Assembly (NCBI GenBank): GCA_900545345.1
Contig: UQYQ01000007.1
Span: 23,804-87,803, forward strand
Length of the DNA: 64,000 bases
Source: an uncultured Ruminococcus sp.
GTDB taxonomy: Bacteria > Bacillota > Clostridia > Oscillospirales > Ruminococcaceae
Direction of reading: 5' to 3'
The position numbers and the translations under genes were made by a program. Shown piece by piece: positions 1 to 7,890 of the stretch. Under the pieces are notes generated by a model that saw nothing but the letters and a program-made list of their open reading frames with translations, had not been told where the DNA came from and searched no databases. Every line of letters starts with the position of its first letter. Position 1 is the stretch's first letter.

Positions 1-2
1 CA

Positions 3-455
3 AAAGCAACTATAACAGGAAATGTAGCAGATCCTGTACAGCCGACTGTTAAAGTTCCTCAAAAAACAAAAGTAAATCCTAAAACAAAAGCAACAAGAAG
101 TGCTTCAGATGTTAAAAAAGACAGAGCCTCAGCAAAAAAGGCAATGAAACAGGCAAAGATTATCAAGCTTACTGCTAAGAGTAAGGCAAAGAGGAAAATA
201 AATGTTTCCTGGAAGAAGGTCAAGAAAGCTAAGGGCTATCAGATTCAGGTTTCAGCAAAGAAGAATTTCAAGAAAGTTATCTTCAAGAAAGACCTTAAAA
301 AGACAAAGCTCACAATCAAGAACAAGAAGATTAAAAGCAAGAAAACCTATTTCGTTCGAGTTAGGGCATATGCTGCATACAAAGATGCTAACAACAAGGC
401 TGTCAAAGTATATAGTAAATGGAATAAGAAAATCAGGAAGGTTAAAGTGAAGTAA
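3..455 (+). CDS. C-terminal part of a secreted protein with basic Fn3-like tail (5' truncated by window edge)
   Basis: The frame is open from the window edge to the TAA at 453-455, so this is the 3' end of a longer gene; an internal ATG at 144 is not the true start. After a Pro/Thr/Lys-rich linker comes a roughly 100-residue, extremely Lys-rich module with Fn3-like motifs (NVSWKKVKKAKGYQ, TYFVRVRAYAAY, YSKWNKK). It is almost the same as the last 105 residues of the CotH protein at 36271-39324, whose layout (signal peptide, surface domains, linker, basic tail) suggests this is also an exported protein. The basic tail may hold the protein to the anionic cell wall; that is inference. The upstream domains and hence the function are unknown. 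Confidence 0.8.
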   Translation, partial: KATITGNVADPVQPTVKVPQKTKVNPKTKATRSASDVKKDRASAKKAMKQAKIIKLTAKSKAKRKINVSWKKVKKAKGYQIQVSAKKNFKKVIFKKDLKKTKLTIKNKKIKSKKTYFVRVRAYAAYKDANNKAVKVYSKWNKKIRKVKVK

Positions 456-457
456 AG

Positions 458-531
458 ACCTGACGTTACTGATTTTCTACATGGCACCGGCTTATCATAG
501 GCAGAGAGCCGGCGGCGGCTCGCCGCAAATG
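458..531 (+). repeat. Dispersed repeat family 3, copy near 0.5 kb
   Basis: The segment contains AGGCAGAGAGCC followed by a GCGGCG-GCT-CGCCGC hairpin. The same AGGCAGAGAGCC plus G+C-rich hairpin layout occurs at 7003-7076, and related copies lie near 9.3, 39.35 and 50.87 kb. It starts just after the stop of the upstream gene. Confidence 0.6.
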
Positions 532-532
532 T

Positions 533-568
533 AATAAGAAACTCAGAAAAGTAAAGGTTAAGCAGTAA
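533..568 (+). repeat. Duplicated 3' end of the basic-tail coding sequence
   Basis: Read in frame this gives NKKLRKVKVKQ and a stop, the exact C-terminus of the CotH protein ending at 39324. The gene ending at 455 already has its own slightly different copy (NKKIRKVKVK). The orphan copy therefore lies after the stop, separated by the family 3 repeat. It is a scar of recombination between paralogous tails or of the repeat's arrival. Confidence 0.75.
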
Positions 569-595
569 AATAAAGATAAGACAGAGTTAAAAATA

Positions 596-625
596 AGCGT
601 TCAGAATTTTCTGAACGCTTTTTTT
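596..625 (+). terminator. Intrinsic terminator
   Basis: A perfect 9-bp stem AGCGTTCAG/CTGAACGCT with an AATTTT loop is followed by a T run. It ends the upstream gene and faces the convergent ydcF-like gene. Confidence 0.85.
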
Positions 626-660
626 GCGGTAATTTAATTATAGGCTGTACTTTTTATCGG

Positions 661-1428
661 TTATTTTAAATATTTTTCCTGAAAAAGTCCCATCCACTCT
701 CTTAACCAGTAATACGGCAGATCTATTTTTGTTGTTTTTGCATATACGGCATATGAATTTATGCCTTGTTTTTTTGCTATGATTGAAGCACGGTATTCGT
801 GAAATCCGTCTGTGACGATTGTTATATCACGAGGAAGATTCATTCTCTCGATAATTTCATATGAAAACTTTATATTCTCATATGTGCTGGTAGACTTGTC
901 CTCAATAATAATCCTGTCACTGTTTATACCTAATTCAACCAAATAATTATACATACACTCAGCTTCTGAAATTTTCTCGTCAGGTCCTTTGCCGCCTGAA
1001 ACTATGCAGGTTATTTCTTCATTTTCCGAAAGATAGTCAAATGCCGCTTCTAATCTGTGGCGGAGCATTTTACTCGGATGTTCGCCGTTTACCTTACAGC
1101 CGAGAACAACAACAGTAGTTTCTTTGTCAGGATAGTTTTTATAAGCCATAATCATTCGTGCGGAATTATAAATGCACCATCCGACAACAACTAAAATCAG
1201 AACGGATAAAGCAATTAATGCTGTTTTTCCGCCTGTTCCTTGCCAGAGCTTTAATATAAACTTCCAGATATAAGACCAAAACAGAGTGATAATCATTAGA
1301 CATATGGTAATAAACAATCCTGCAACATTGCCGATATTGCTGATATGCTTATAAAACGGAAGTATAAAGATTACCAAAAAAACGAGTTCAATCCCAAATA
1401 AAATAAATTTAACTATGTTTTGCAGCAT
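661..1428 (-). CDS. YdcF/SanA-like DUF218 membrane protein
   Basis: The 255-residue product has about three hydrophobic segments in residues 1-100, followed by a DUF218 domain. Visible motifs are VVVLGCKVNGEHPS, a long RLEAAFDYL helix, CIVSGGKGPDEKISEA, the STSTYENIKFS segment and a VTDGFHEYRA motif near the end. Members of this family (YdcF, SanA, ElyC) are implicated in envelope processes, and some bind S-adenosylmethionine; the substrate here cannot be predicted. The ATG start is preceded by an AGGGGG ribosome site and by a good promoter at 1460-1488. It is transcribed alone, divergently from leuC. The family call is secure, the role is not. Confidence 0.85.
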   Translation of the reverse strand: MLQNIVKFILFGIELVFLVIFILPFYKHISNIGNVAGLFITICLMIITLFWSYIWKFILKLWQGTGGKTALIALSVLILVVVGWCIYNSARMIMAYKNYPDKETTVVVLGCKVNGEHPSKMLRHRLEAAFDYLSENEEITCIVSGGKGPDEKISEAECMYNYLVELGINSDRIIIEDKSTSTYENIKFSYEIIERMNLPRDITIVTDGFHEYRASIIAKKQGINSYAVYAKTTKIDLPYYWLREWMGLFQEKYLK

Positions 1429-1459
1429 GACAAATTCCCCCTAAATTTTTCTAATATTA

Positions 1460-1488
1460 ATTATAAAGAGAATTAATATTAAAGTCAA
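1460..1488 (-). promoter_or_regulatory. Promoter of the ydcF-like gene
   Basis: On the minus strand this reads TTGACT, a 17-bp spacer and a perfect TATAAT, about 30 bp upstream of the start codon. Confidence 0.75.
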
Positions 1489-1503
1489 GCTATGTAAACA
1501 ACT

Positions 1504-1640
1504 TAAACTGATTATTCAGACATTTTAGGAGCATTATCCTGTCGTTTTAGAACGACCGTATGAGGTGTCAGTTTATCGGTACTTCAGCGGGGGAGTATAT
1601 TTCCGGCCGAATAATTAATATACAGCACATAAACTCTGAC
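1504..1640. other. Structured intergenic segment upstream of leuC, no gene
   Basis: Three successive hairpins are visible: CTGA/TCAG (1508-1519), AGGA/TCCT (1527-1540) and GTCGTT/AACGAC (1541-1556). They are enclosed by TAAACTGA (1504-1511) pairing with TCAGTTTA (1568-1575). The latter can instead pair with ATAAACTCTGAC (1629-1640). No T-box or known riboswitch core is recognised. It lies upstream of the best leuC promoter, so its transcription is uncertain. Confidence 0.4.
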
Positions 1641-1661
1641 GAGAGGATAAATGTTCGCAGA

Positions 1662-1728
1662 TATAAGTAAAATTTATATCAAATATCAAAAATATATATT
1701 TTACTTATACTTTATAATATGATATAAT
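1662..1728 (+). promoter_or_regulatory. leuC promoter with overlapping inverted repeat
   Basis: TTTACT (1700-1705), a 17-bp spacer and a perfect TATAAT (1723-1728) lie in front of leuC. A 12-bp inverted repeat, TATAAGTAAAAT (1662-1673) and ATTTTACTTATA (1698-1709), covers the -35 box. That is the position of a repressor or activator site; the regulator is unknown. Confidence 0.6.
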
Positions 1729-1761
1729 ATAAATAAGTTATTGAAAAAGGAGATTTATGTT

Positions 1762-3024
1762 ATGGGTATGACTATGACTCAAAAGGTGCTTGCTGCACAC
1801 GCAGGTCTTGACAGCGTTAAAGCAGGCGACTTGATTATGGCAAACTTGGATATGGTACTTGGAAATGATATTACCTCTCCTGTTGCTATAAACGAATTTA
1901 ACAAAGCAGGCTTCAAAAGCGTTTTTGACGGAAGCAAAGTTTCTATGGTCATGGACCACTTTGCACCTAACAAGGACATTAAGGCTGCAACACAGTGCAA
2001 GCAGTGCAGGGATTTCTGCGGTGAGCTTGGAGTGAAAAACTTTTTTGATGTAGGTGACATGGGTGTTGAGCACGCTATTTTGCCTGAAAAAGGACTTGTT
2101 GCACCGGGTGATTTGGTTATCGGTGCTGATTCTCATACTTGTACATACGGTGCATTGGGTGCATTTTCAACAGGCGTCGGTTCAACAGATATGGCAGCCG
2201 GTATGGCAACAGGAAAAGCTTGGTTTAAAGTTCCTTCGGCACTGAAATTCAATATCACAGGAAAACTGAACAAATGGGTTTCAGGCAAAGATGTTATTTT
2301 GCACATTATCGGAATGATTGGTGTTGACGGTGCGTTATACAAGTCGATGGAATTTTCAGGTGAGGGACTGAAGAATCTTACAATGGAAGACAGATTGTGC
2401 ATGGCTAATATGGCTATTGAAGCCGGTGCAAAAAATGGTATTTTTGCAGTTGATGATGTTACTCTTGACTTTGTTAAGGATAAGGTTTCAAAGGAATTCA
2501 AGGTTTATGAGGCAGATGCTGATGCTGAATACGAAAAGGTTTATGATATTAACTTATCTGAAATTAAGCCTACTGTATCATTTCCTCATCTTCCTGAAAA
2601 TGCAAAAACATTTGATGAATTCGGTGATATAAAAATCGATCAGGTTGTTATCGGTTCCTGCACAAACGGAAGAATTGAAGACCTGAGAGCTGCCGCTGAA
2701 ATCCTAAAAGGAAAGACAGTTGCAGACGGTGTAAGATGTATTGTTATACCTGCGACTCAGAAGATTTATCTTCAGGCTATGGAAGAGGGTCTTTTAAAGA
2801 TATTTATCGATTCAAGATGTGCGGTTTCAACACCTACTTGCGGTCCTTGTCTGGGCGGACATATGGGTATTCTCGCTAAGGGTGAGAGAGCAGTTGCCAC
2901 AACAAACAGAAACTTTGTCGGAAGAATGGGACACCCTGAGAGTGAAGTTTATTTGGCTTCTCCTGCTGTTGCTGCAGCTTCAGCTGTTACAGGTAAGATT
3001 TCACAGCCATCTGAAGTAATGTAA
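1762..3024 (+). CDS. leuC: 3-isopropylmalate dehydratase large subunit
   Basis: This is the large subunit of the aconitase-family enzyme that isomerises 2-isopropylmalate to 3-isopropylmalate in leucine synthesis. The three [4Fe-4S] cysteines are in place: C300 in VIGSCTNGR, and C360 and C363 in TPTCGPCLGGH. The 420-residue length is normal for the short bacterial type. I take ATG 1762 (MGMTMTQKVL) as start. It has an AAGGAG site nine bases upstream, whereas an in-frame TTG at 1741 lies upstream of that ribosome site. leuD follows 84 bp downstream, then a YbjQ gene and leuB; leuA is not in this window. Confidence 0.97.
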   Translation: MGMTMTQKVLAAHAGLDSVKAGDLIMANLDMVLGNDITSPVAINEFNKAGFKSVFDGSKVSMVMDHFAPNKDIKAATQCKQCRDFCGELGVKNFFDVGDMGVEHAILPEKGLVAPGDLVIGADSHTCTYGALGAFSTGVGSTDMAAGMATGKAWFKVPSALKFNITGKLNKWVSGKDVILHIIGMIGVDGALYKSMEFSGEGLKNLTMEDRLCMANMAIEAGAKNGIFAVDDVTLDFVKDKVSKEFKVYEADADAEYEKVYDINLSEIKPTVSFPHLPENAKTFDEFGDIKIDQVVIGSCTNGRIEDLRAAAEILKGKTVADGVRCIVIPATQKIYLQAMEEGLLKIFIDSRCAVSTPTCGPCLGGHMGILAKGERAVATTNRNFVGRMGHPESEVYLASPAVAAASAVTGKISQPSEVM

Positions 3025-3108
3025 GGAACGGAATCCGGCGTAAAAGAGTATAACGACAATTCCGAAACTGAAAATGGCTCATAAAACCGAAGAAAGGAAA
3101 ATATTATT

Positions 3109-3591
3109 ATGAAAGCATTAGGAAAAGTACATAAATACGGTGATAATGTTGATACAGATGTTATTATCCCTGCAAGATATTTAAACACAGCCGACCATAA
3201 AGAGCTTGCGTCACATTGCATGGAAGATATTGATATTGACTTTGTTAAGAAAGTAAAAGACGGCGATATTATGGTTGCTGAGGCTAATTTCGGATGCGGC
3301 TCATCAAGAGAACACGCACCTATAGCTATAAAAGAGAGCGGTATTTCCTGTGTTATTGCAAAGACTTTTGCAAGGATTTTTTACCGCAACGCTATCAATA
3401 TCGGACTTCCGATTATTGAGTGTCCTGAGGCTGCTGAAAGCATAAGTGACGGTGATGAGGTTGAAATAGATTTCGACAGCGGTATTATTACTAATAAAAC
3501 TAAGGGTGAAAGCTATAAAGGTCAGCCTTTCCCTGAGTTTATAAAAAATATTATTAATAAAAACGGTCTTTTAAATTCATTAAAAGGCTAA
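3109..3591 (+). CDS. leuD: 3-isopropylmalate dehydratase small subunit
   Basis: The 160-residue product is the swivel-domain partner of LeuC. The motifs DTDVIIPARYLN near the N-terminus and FGCGSSREHAP around residues 62-72 are characteristic of the small subunit. The start follows an AAAGGA ribosome site. It directly precedes a 125-bp structured repeat (3592-3716) that begins right after its stop codon. Confidence 0.97.
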   Translation: MKALGKVHKYGDNVDTDVIIPARYLNTADHKELASHCMEDIDIDFVKKVKDGDIMVAEANFGCGSSREHAPIAIKESGISCVIAKTFARIFYRNAINIGLPIIECPEAAESISDGDEVEIDFDSGIITNKTKGESYKGQPFPEFIKNIINKNGLLNSLKG

Positions 3592-3716
3592 GTGTGAAAA
3601 GTGAATTTTTCACACATGTTTTTGAGCCTTTGCCGTAAAAATGTGTCACGGCAATTTCGGTAAAGCCGAAACCGACTCAAATTCCAAACAAGGTGACCTT
3701 TGCTATACAAAGGCAT
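3592..3716 (+). repeat. Structured dispersed element, family 1, copy A (upstream of ybjQ-like gene)
   Basis: Order of parts: a GTGTGAAAA/TTTTCACAC hairpin, the block GTTTTTGAG-CCTTTGCCG, a TTTCGG/CCGAAA hairpin, the block ACCGACTCAAATTCC, and a CCTTTG/CAAAGG hairpin ending CAAAGGCAT just before the next gene's ribosome site. The same order is found in inverted orientation at 40163-40285. The first stem shows a compensatory change (GTGTG/CACAC here, GCGTG/CACGC there). Confidence 0.75.
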
Positions 3717-3737
3717 AATAATATGGAGGGTTTATTT

Positions 3738-4052
3738 ATGATTTTATTAACTATCGATACTGTTCCGGGGCAGGAAATTCAAGCACTGAGTGTTGTTAAA
3801 GGAAGTACCGTTCAGTCTAAAAATATGTTTAAGGACATGGGACAGGGATTTAAGAGTATGGTTGGAGGAGAGCTTAAAAGCTATACTAAAATGATGAATG
3901 AGGCAAGAGAAATTGCTACTCAGAGAATGATTGCCGAAGCAGAGAGCATGGGTGCCGATGCAATTGTAGGACTCAGATATGCAACTTCATCGGTAATGCA
4001 GGGTGCTGCTGAAATCATGGCATTTGGTACAGCGGTAAAATTTGTAGGCTAA
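3738..4052 (+). CDS. YbjQ/UPF0145 family protein
   Basis: The 104-residue product belongs to the YbjQ_1 family, once called heavy-metal-binding. Motifs are TVPGQEI, VVKGSTVQSKNMFKD, EAREIATQRMIAEAES and MGADAIVGLRY, with a C-terminal MAFGTAVKF strand. Such proteins form pentameric or decameric rings; their function is not established. The start is ATG 3738, seven bases after GGAGGG. An in-frame ATG at 3693 would place the N-terminus inside the family 1 repeat and is rejected. The gene sits between leuD and leuB on the same strand, 20 bp before leuB, an unexpected guest in the leucine operon. Confidence 0.88.
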   Translation: MILLTIDTVPGQEIQALSVVKGSTVQSKNMFKDMGQGFKSMVGGELKSYTKMMNEAREIATQRMIAEAESMGADAIVGLRYATSSVMQGAAEIMAFGTAVKFVG

Positions 4053-4072
4053 CTTTTGAAGGAGAACTAAAA

Positions 4073-5146
4073 ATGAATAAAAAAATTGCAGTAATTAAGG
4101 GTGACGGAATAGGACCTGAAATTGTAAATGAGGCCGAAAAGGTCCTAAACAAGGTCGGTGAGAAATTCGGTCACACATTTGAGTATACAGATGTTCTTAT
4201 GGGAGGCTGTGCAATAGACGCAACAGGTGTTCCTCTTCCTCAGGAAACAATAGACACCTGCCTTGCTTCTGACAGTGTTTTGCTTGGAGCTGTAGGCGGT
4301 CCTAAATGGGATACACTTCCCGGACATCTTCGTCCTGAAGCAGGACTGCTCGGTATCAGAGGTGCTTTAAAGCTGTTTGCTAACATTCGTCCGGCAAAGC
4401 TTATACCTGCATTGTCAGGTGCTTGTCCTCTTAAAGATGAAATCACACAAAACGGACTTGATTTGGTTATTGTTCGTGAGCTTATCGGCGGAGCTTATTT
4501 CGGAGAGCGTGATACTCATGTTGACGAAAACGGAGTAAAGCATGCAAGTGATTCAATGGCTTATGCTGATTATGAAGTTGAAAGAATCTGCCGTGTTGCA
4601 TTTGACATGGCGAGAAAGAGAAACAAGAAAGTTCACTCAGTTGATAAGGCTAATGTTCTTGACTCATCTCGTTTGTGGAGAGAGGTTGCACACAAGGTTG
4701 CTGAAGAATATCCTGATGTTGAGTTCCAAGACATTCTTGTTGACAATACAGCTATGCAGCTTGTTCATAATCCTGCACAGTTTGATGTTATGGTAACAGA
4801 AAACTTATTCGGTGATATTCTTTCTGATGAGGCTTCAATGATTACAGGTTCACTTGGTATGATTCCGTCAGCTTCACTCGGTGAGGGTTCACTCGGATTA
4901 TATGAGCCTATTCACGGTTCTGCTCCTGATATTGCAGGACAAAACAAGGCTAACCCATTAGCTACAATTTTATCGGTTGCTATGATGCTTCGTTATTCAT
5001 TCGATATGGGCAAAGAGGCAGACGCAATCGAAAAGGCTGTTGACGATGTGCTGGCCGAAGGTTATCGCACAGGTGATATCATGTCAGAGGGTATGAACTG
5101 CGTTTCATGTACTGAAATGGGAGATTTAGTTGCTGAAAAAATCTAA
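4073..5146 (+). CDS. leuB: 3-isopropylmalate dehydrogenase
   Basis: This NAD-dependent enzyme oxidatively decarboxylates 3-isopropylmalate, the third step of leucine synthesis. The 357 residues include KGDGIGPEIV at the N-terminus, the substrate-binding VRELIGGAYFG, KANVL, the metal-binding segment LFGDILSDEAS, and YEPIHGSAPDIAG for NAD binding. Length is as expected. The ribosome site is GAAGGAGAA. It ends the leu cluster and is followed by two hairpin terminators. Confidence 0.97.
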   Translation: MNKKIAVIKGDGIGPEIVNEAEKVLNKVGEKFGHTFEYTDVLMGGCAIDATGVPLPQETIDTCLASDSVLLGAVGGPKWDTLPGHLRPEAGLLGIRGALKLFANIRPAKLIPALSGACPLKDEITQNGLDLVIVRELIGGAYFGERDTHVDENGVKHASDSMAYADYEVERICRVAFDMARKRNKKVHSVDKANVLDSSRLWREVAHKVAEEYPDVEFQDILVDNTAMQLVHNPAQFDVMVTENLFGDILSDEASMITGSLGMIPSASLGEGSLGLYEPIHGSAPDIAGQNKANPLATILSVAMMLRYSFDMGKEADAIEKAVDDVLAEGYRTGDIMSEGMNCVSCTEMGDLVAEKI

Positions 5147-5198
5147 CTGGGATATATCCGGTAATAATTTAAAGTTTATAGCTTAACAGCTTATATAA

Positions 5199-5238
5199 AA
5201 AAACGGTAAGAACTTTTGTTTTGTTCCTGCCGTTTTTT
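5199..5238 (+). terminator. Terminator of the leu operon
   Basis: ACGGTAAGAAC and GTTCCTGCCGT pair around a T-rich loop and are followed by TTTTTT. Confidence 0.8.
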
Positions 5239-5248
5239 AATAGTAAAA

Positions 5249-5304
5249 ACAGCTTTACAGTTAATGCTCAATAGTGTGAGCGTTGTCTGTAAAGCTGTAG
5301 TTTT
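5249..5304. terminator. Bidirectional terminator between leuB and gpmI
   Basis: A perfect 12-bp stem, ACAGCTTTACAG (5249-5260) and CTGTAAAGCTGT (5287-5298), has T-rich sequence on both strands. It lies between convergent leuB and gpmI. Confidence 0.75.
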
Positions 5305-5322
5305 TTATGAATTTTTTAATAC

Positions 5323-6897
5323 TTAAATCATACTGTCTTCCCAGCAGCTTGGTGCTTCAAGTCCCAGAACCTTAGCTACTGTTGGTGCTACATTAGAAAG
5401 TCCGAAGCTTCCTTCTTTGATAGTATACTCTGTGTTCTTATCATAAATAATGAAGGGAACTCTGTTAAGTGAATGAGCAGTTCTGACCTGAACATTACCT
5501 TTTTTATTCTTCTCCATCATTTCATCAGCGTTTCCGTGATCAGCTGTAATCATGATTGTACAGTCAATATCTTCACAGGCTTTGATAAGTCTTGCCAGAC
5601 CTAAATCAACCGATTCAACACCGACAATAGTGGCAGCCATGTTACCTGTATGACCAACCATATCACCATTAGGATAATTACAGCGTAAGAAATCGTATTT
5701 GCCTGACTTAATTGCAGCAATTAAGTCATCAGTAACCTCTGCTGATTTCATCCAAGGTCTTTCATCAAATGAAACCTTATCAGAAGGAATCTCTTTCCAT
5801 GTTTCAAGCTCTTCACTGAACTTCTCGGACTTGTTACCGTTCCAGAAGTATGTAACATGACCATACTTCTGAGTTTCGGAAACAGCATATGAGCTCAAAC
5901 CATTCTTAACAAGAAGTTCTGAAAGTGTGTTTGTAATTTCAGGAGGGCTGACTAAATATTTATTCGGAAGATTTAAGTCTCCGTCATATTGAAGCATACC
6001 TGCAAAGACAACATTAGGCTTTGAACCCCTGTCAAATGCAGTGAAGTTTTCGTCATCAAATGCCATTGAAAGCTCAATAGCCCTGTCACCTCTGAAGTTA
6101 AATAAAACTACGCTGTCATTGTCAACGATTTTTCCTACAGGCTCGCCGTTTTCAGCGATAACAAACGGAGGTAAGTCCTGATCGATTATTCCGTCGTTTT
6201 CGCTTCTGAATGTTTCAATAGCGAGAGTTGCATTGTCAAACTGTCTTCCTTCACCTAAAACATGAGTTTTCCAGCCAAGCTCAACCATTGCCCAGTCAGC
6301 TTGATATCTGTCCATAGTTATTTTCATTCGTCCGCCGCCTGATGCAATCTTAGCGTCAAACGAAGCATCGTTAAGCTCTGACATACATGTTTCAAGCTCA
6401 TCGATATACTGAAGTCCTGATGTTGCAGGAACATCTCTTCCGTCTAAAAGAACATGGCATCTTACCTTTGAAACGCCCTGCTCTTTTGCCTTTTTAATCA
6501 TTGTTTTAAGGTGAGAAATGTTTGAGTGAACATTACCGTCTGAAAGAAGTCCGATAAAGTGAAGTGTTGATGAATTTGTCTTAACATTGTCAACAACTTC
6601 GTTCCATGTTTCACTTGCAAACATTTTACCGCTTTCAATAGATTCATTTACCAGCTTTGCACCCTGTGAATAAATCTGTCCGCAGCCAAGTGCGTTATGT
6701 CCGACCTCGCTGTTTCCCATGTCTTCATCAGTAGGAAGTCCTACTGCATCACCATGAGCTTTCAGTGAAGTGTTAGGACAACTTTTCAAAAGCTTGTCAA
6801 GTGTTGGTGTATTAGCTTCTGAAACAGCGTCACCAAGACCTGTAACGCTGTAGCCTATACCATCCATTACTACTAATATAACAGGTTTTTTTGCCAT
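5323..6897 (-). CDS. gpmI: 2,3-bisphosphoglycerate-independent phosphoglycerate mutase
   Basis: This Mn-dependent, alkaline-phosphatase-fold enzyme interconverts 3- and 2-phosphoglycerate. Visible are VVMDGIGYS (metal Asp), the phosphoserine motif GNSEVGHNALGCG, HVLLDGRDVPATSG, GGRMKITMDRY, DHGNADEM and the late AHSLNRVPFI. The 524-residue length is typical. The start is ATG 6897 (MAKKPVILVV) after GAAAGGAG; a more distal in-frame ATG at 6933 lacks a site. It is the last gene of the pgk-tpiA-gpmI run. Confidence 0.96.
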   Translation of the reverse strand: MAKKPVILVVMDGIGYSVTGLGDAVSEANTPTLDKLLKSCPNTSLKAHGDAVGLPTDEDMGNSEVGHNALGCGQIYSQGAKLVNESIESGKMFASETWNEVVDNVKTNSSTLHFIGLLSDGNVHSNISHLKTMIKKAKEQGVSKVRCHVLLDGRDVPATSGLQYIDELETCMSELNDASFDAKIASGGGRMKITMDRYQADWAMVELGWKTHVLGEGRQFDNATLAIETFRSENDGIIDQDLPPFVIAENGEPVGKIVDNDSVVLFNFRGDRAIELSMAFDDENFTAFDRGSKPNVVFAGMLQYDGDLNLPNKYLVSPPEITNTLSELLVKNGLSSYAVSETQKYGHVTYFWNGNKSEKFSEELETWKEIPSDKVSFDERPWMKSAEVTDDLIAAIKSGKYDFLRCNYPNGDMVGHTGNMAATIVGVESVDLGLARLIKACEDIDCTIMITADHGNADEMMEKNKKGNVQVRTAHSLNRVPFIIYDKNTEYTIKEGSFGLSNVAPTVAKVLGLEAPSCWEDSMI

Positions 6898-7002
6898 ATA
6901 ATTTTCTCCTTTCAGGGGTGGCCCCTGACGCAATTTGCGTTTTGCATTTTTTATAGCGTGAATTTTCGTATTCCGCTTTTATCATTTGTACAAAATTTCA
7001 GT

Positions 7003-7076
7003 CCGCCGTTGTACAAACTTTGATATTAATGAAAATTTTCCAAAGGCAGAGAGCCTCCGGCGGTTCGCCGGCTATT
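7003..7076 (+). repeat. Dispersed repeat family 3, copy near 7.0 kb
   Basis: CCGCCGTT, then AAACTTTG, then AGGCAGAGAGCC and a CCGGCG-GTT-CGCCGG hairpin. The hairpin runs into the tpiA stop codon (7072-7074), so it could also act as a 3' stabiliser for tpiA. Confidence 0.6.
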
Positions 7077-7839
7077 TTGATGCTTCTTCAAGAAGTACAC
7101 CGAACTTTTCAGCAACAAGTGAAGCGCCGCCGATAAGTCCGCCGTCAACATCTTCTTTTGAAAGAAGCTCGGCACAGTTCTTTTCGTTCATAGAACCGCC
7201 GTACTGAATTGTGATAGCATCAGCAGTTTCCTTGTCATAAATCTTAGCAAGTGTATCACGGATAAATTTGCAAACTTCCTGTGCCTGGTCAGCTGTAGCA
7301 GTCTTTCCTGTACCGATTGCCCATACAGGTTCATAAGCAATAATGCATTTTTTCAAATCTTCTGCACTTATACCGAAGAAATCAAGCTTAATCTGACGGG
7401 CAATGACTTCTTCTGTGATATCACATTCACGCTCCCATAGAAGCTCTCCAACGCAAACGATTGGCTTTAGCCCTGCTTCAAGTGCAGCCTTTGTTCTCTT
7501 GTTTACTGTTTCATCAGTTTCAGCAAAATACTGTCTTCTCTCTGAATGACCGAGAACAACATATTCAACGCCCATTTCAGCAAGCATATCTGCTGAAATT
7601 TCACCTGTGAATGCTCCGCTCTTTTCAAAATGGCAATTCTCAGCACCAACCTTTATATTTGTTCCCTCAGTCAGTGAAAGAGCTGTTTCAAGGTTTGTGA
7701 ACGGTACGCATATTACAACACCGCAAGTCTTATCAGCTGCGATTGGCTTTAACTCTTCAATAAGGGCTTTAGCCTCAGGTCTTGTCTTGTTCATTTTCCA
7801 GTTACCGGCGATAACTGCTTGTCTTAAATCTTTTCTCAT
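7072..7839 (-). CDS. tpiA: Triosephosphate isomerase
   Basis: The TIM-barrel enzyme interconverts dihydroxyacetone phosphate and glyceraldehyde-3-phosphate. The 255 residues carry AGNWKMNKT (Asn and Lys), VVLGHSERR (catalytic His), the catalytic Glu in AYEPVWAIGTGKTA with flexible loop 6, IQYGGSMN and the phosphate loop GGLIGGASL. The ribosome site AAGGAG precedes the ATG. It lies 89 bp downstream of pgk in the same direction, with a stem-loop between them. Confidence 0.97.
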   Translation of the reverse strand: MRKDLRQAVIAGNWKMNKTRPEAKALIEELKPIAADKTCGVVICVPFTNLETALSLTEGTNIKVGAENCHFEKSGAFTGEISADMLAEMGVEYVVLGHSERRQYFAETDETVNKRTKAALEAGLKPIVCVGELLWERECDITEEVIARQIKLDFFGISAEDLKKCIIAYEPVWAIGTGKTATADQAQEVCKFIRDTLAKIYDKETADAITIQYGGSMNEKNCAELLSKEDVDGGLIGGASLVAEKFGVLLEEASK

Positions 7840-7890
7840 TTTAATAACTCCTTAAAATAATTATTTTTCTTGTGTTCTGTCAAAATTTAA

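Noticed and set aside
1504..1760. T-box or SAM/leucine riboswitch upstream of leuC
   Set aside because: No T-box core (GGTGGNACC-like), specifier loop or known riboswitch core is seen; kept only as an unexplained structured segment.
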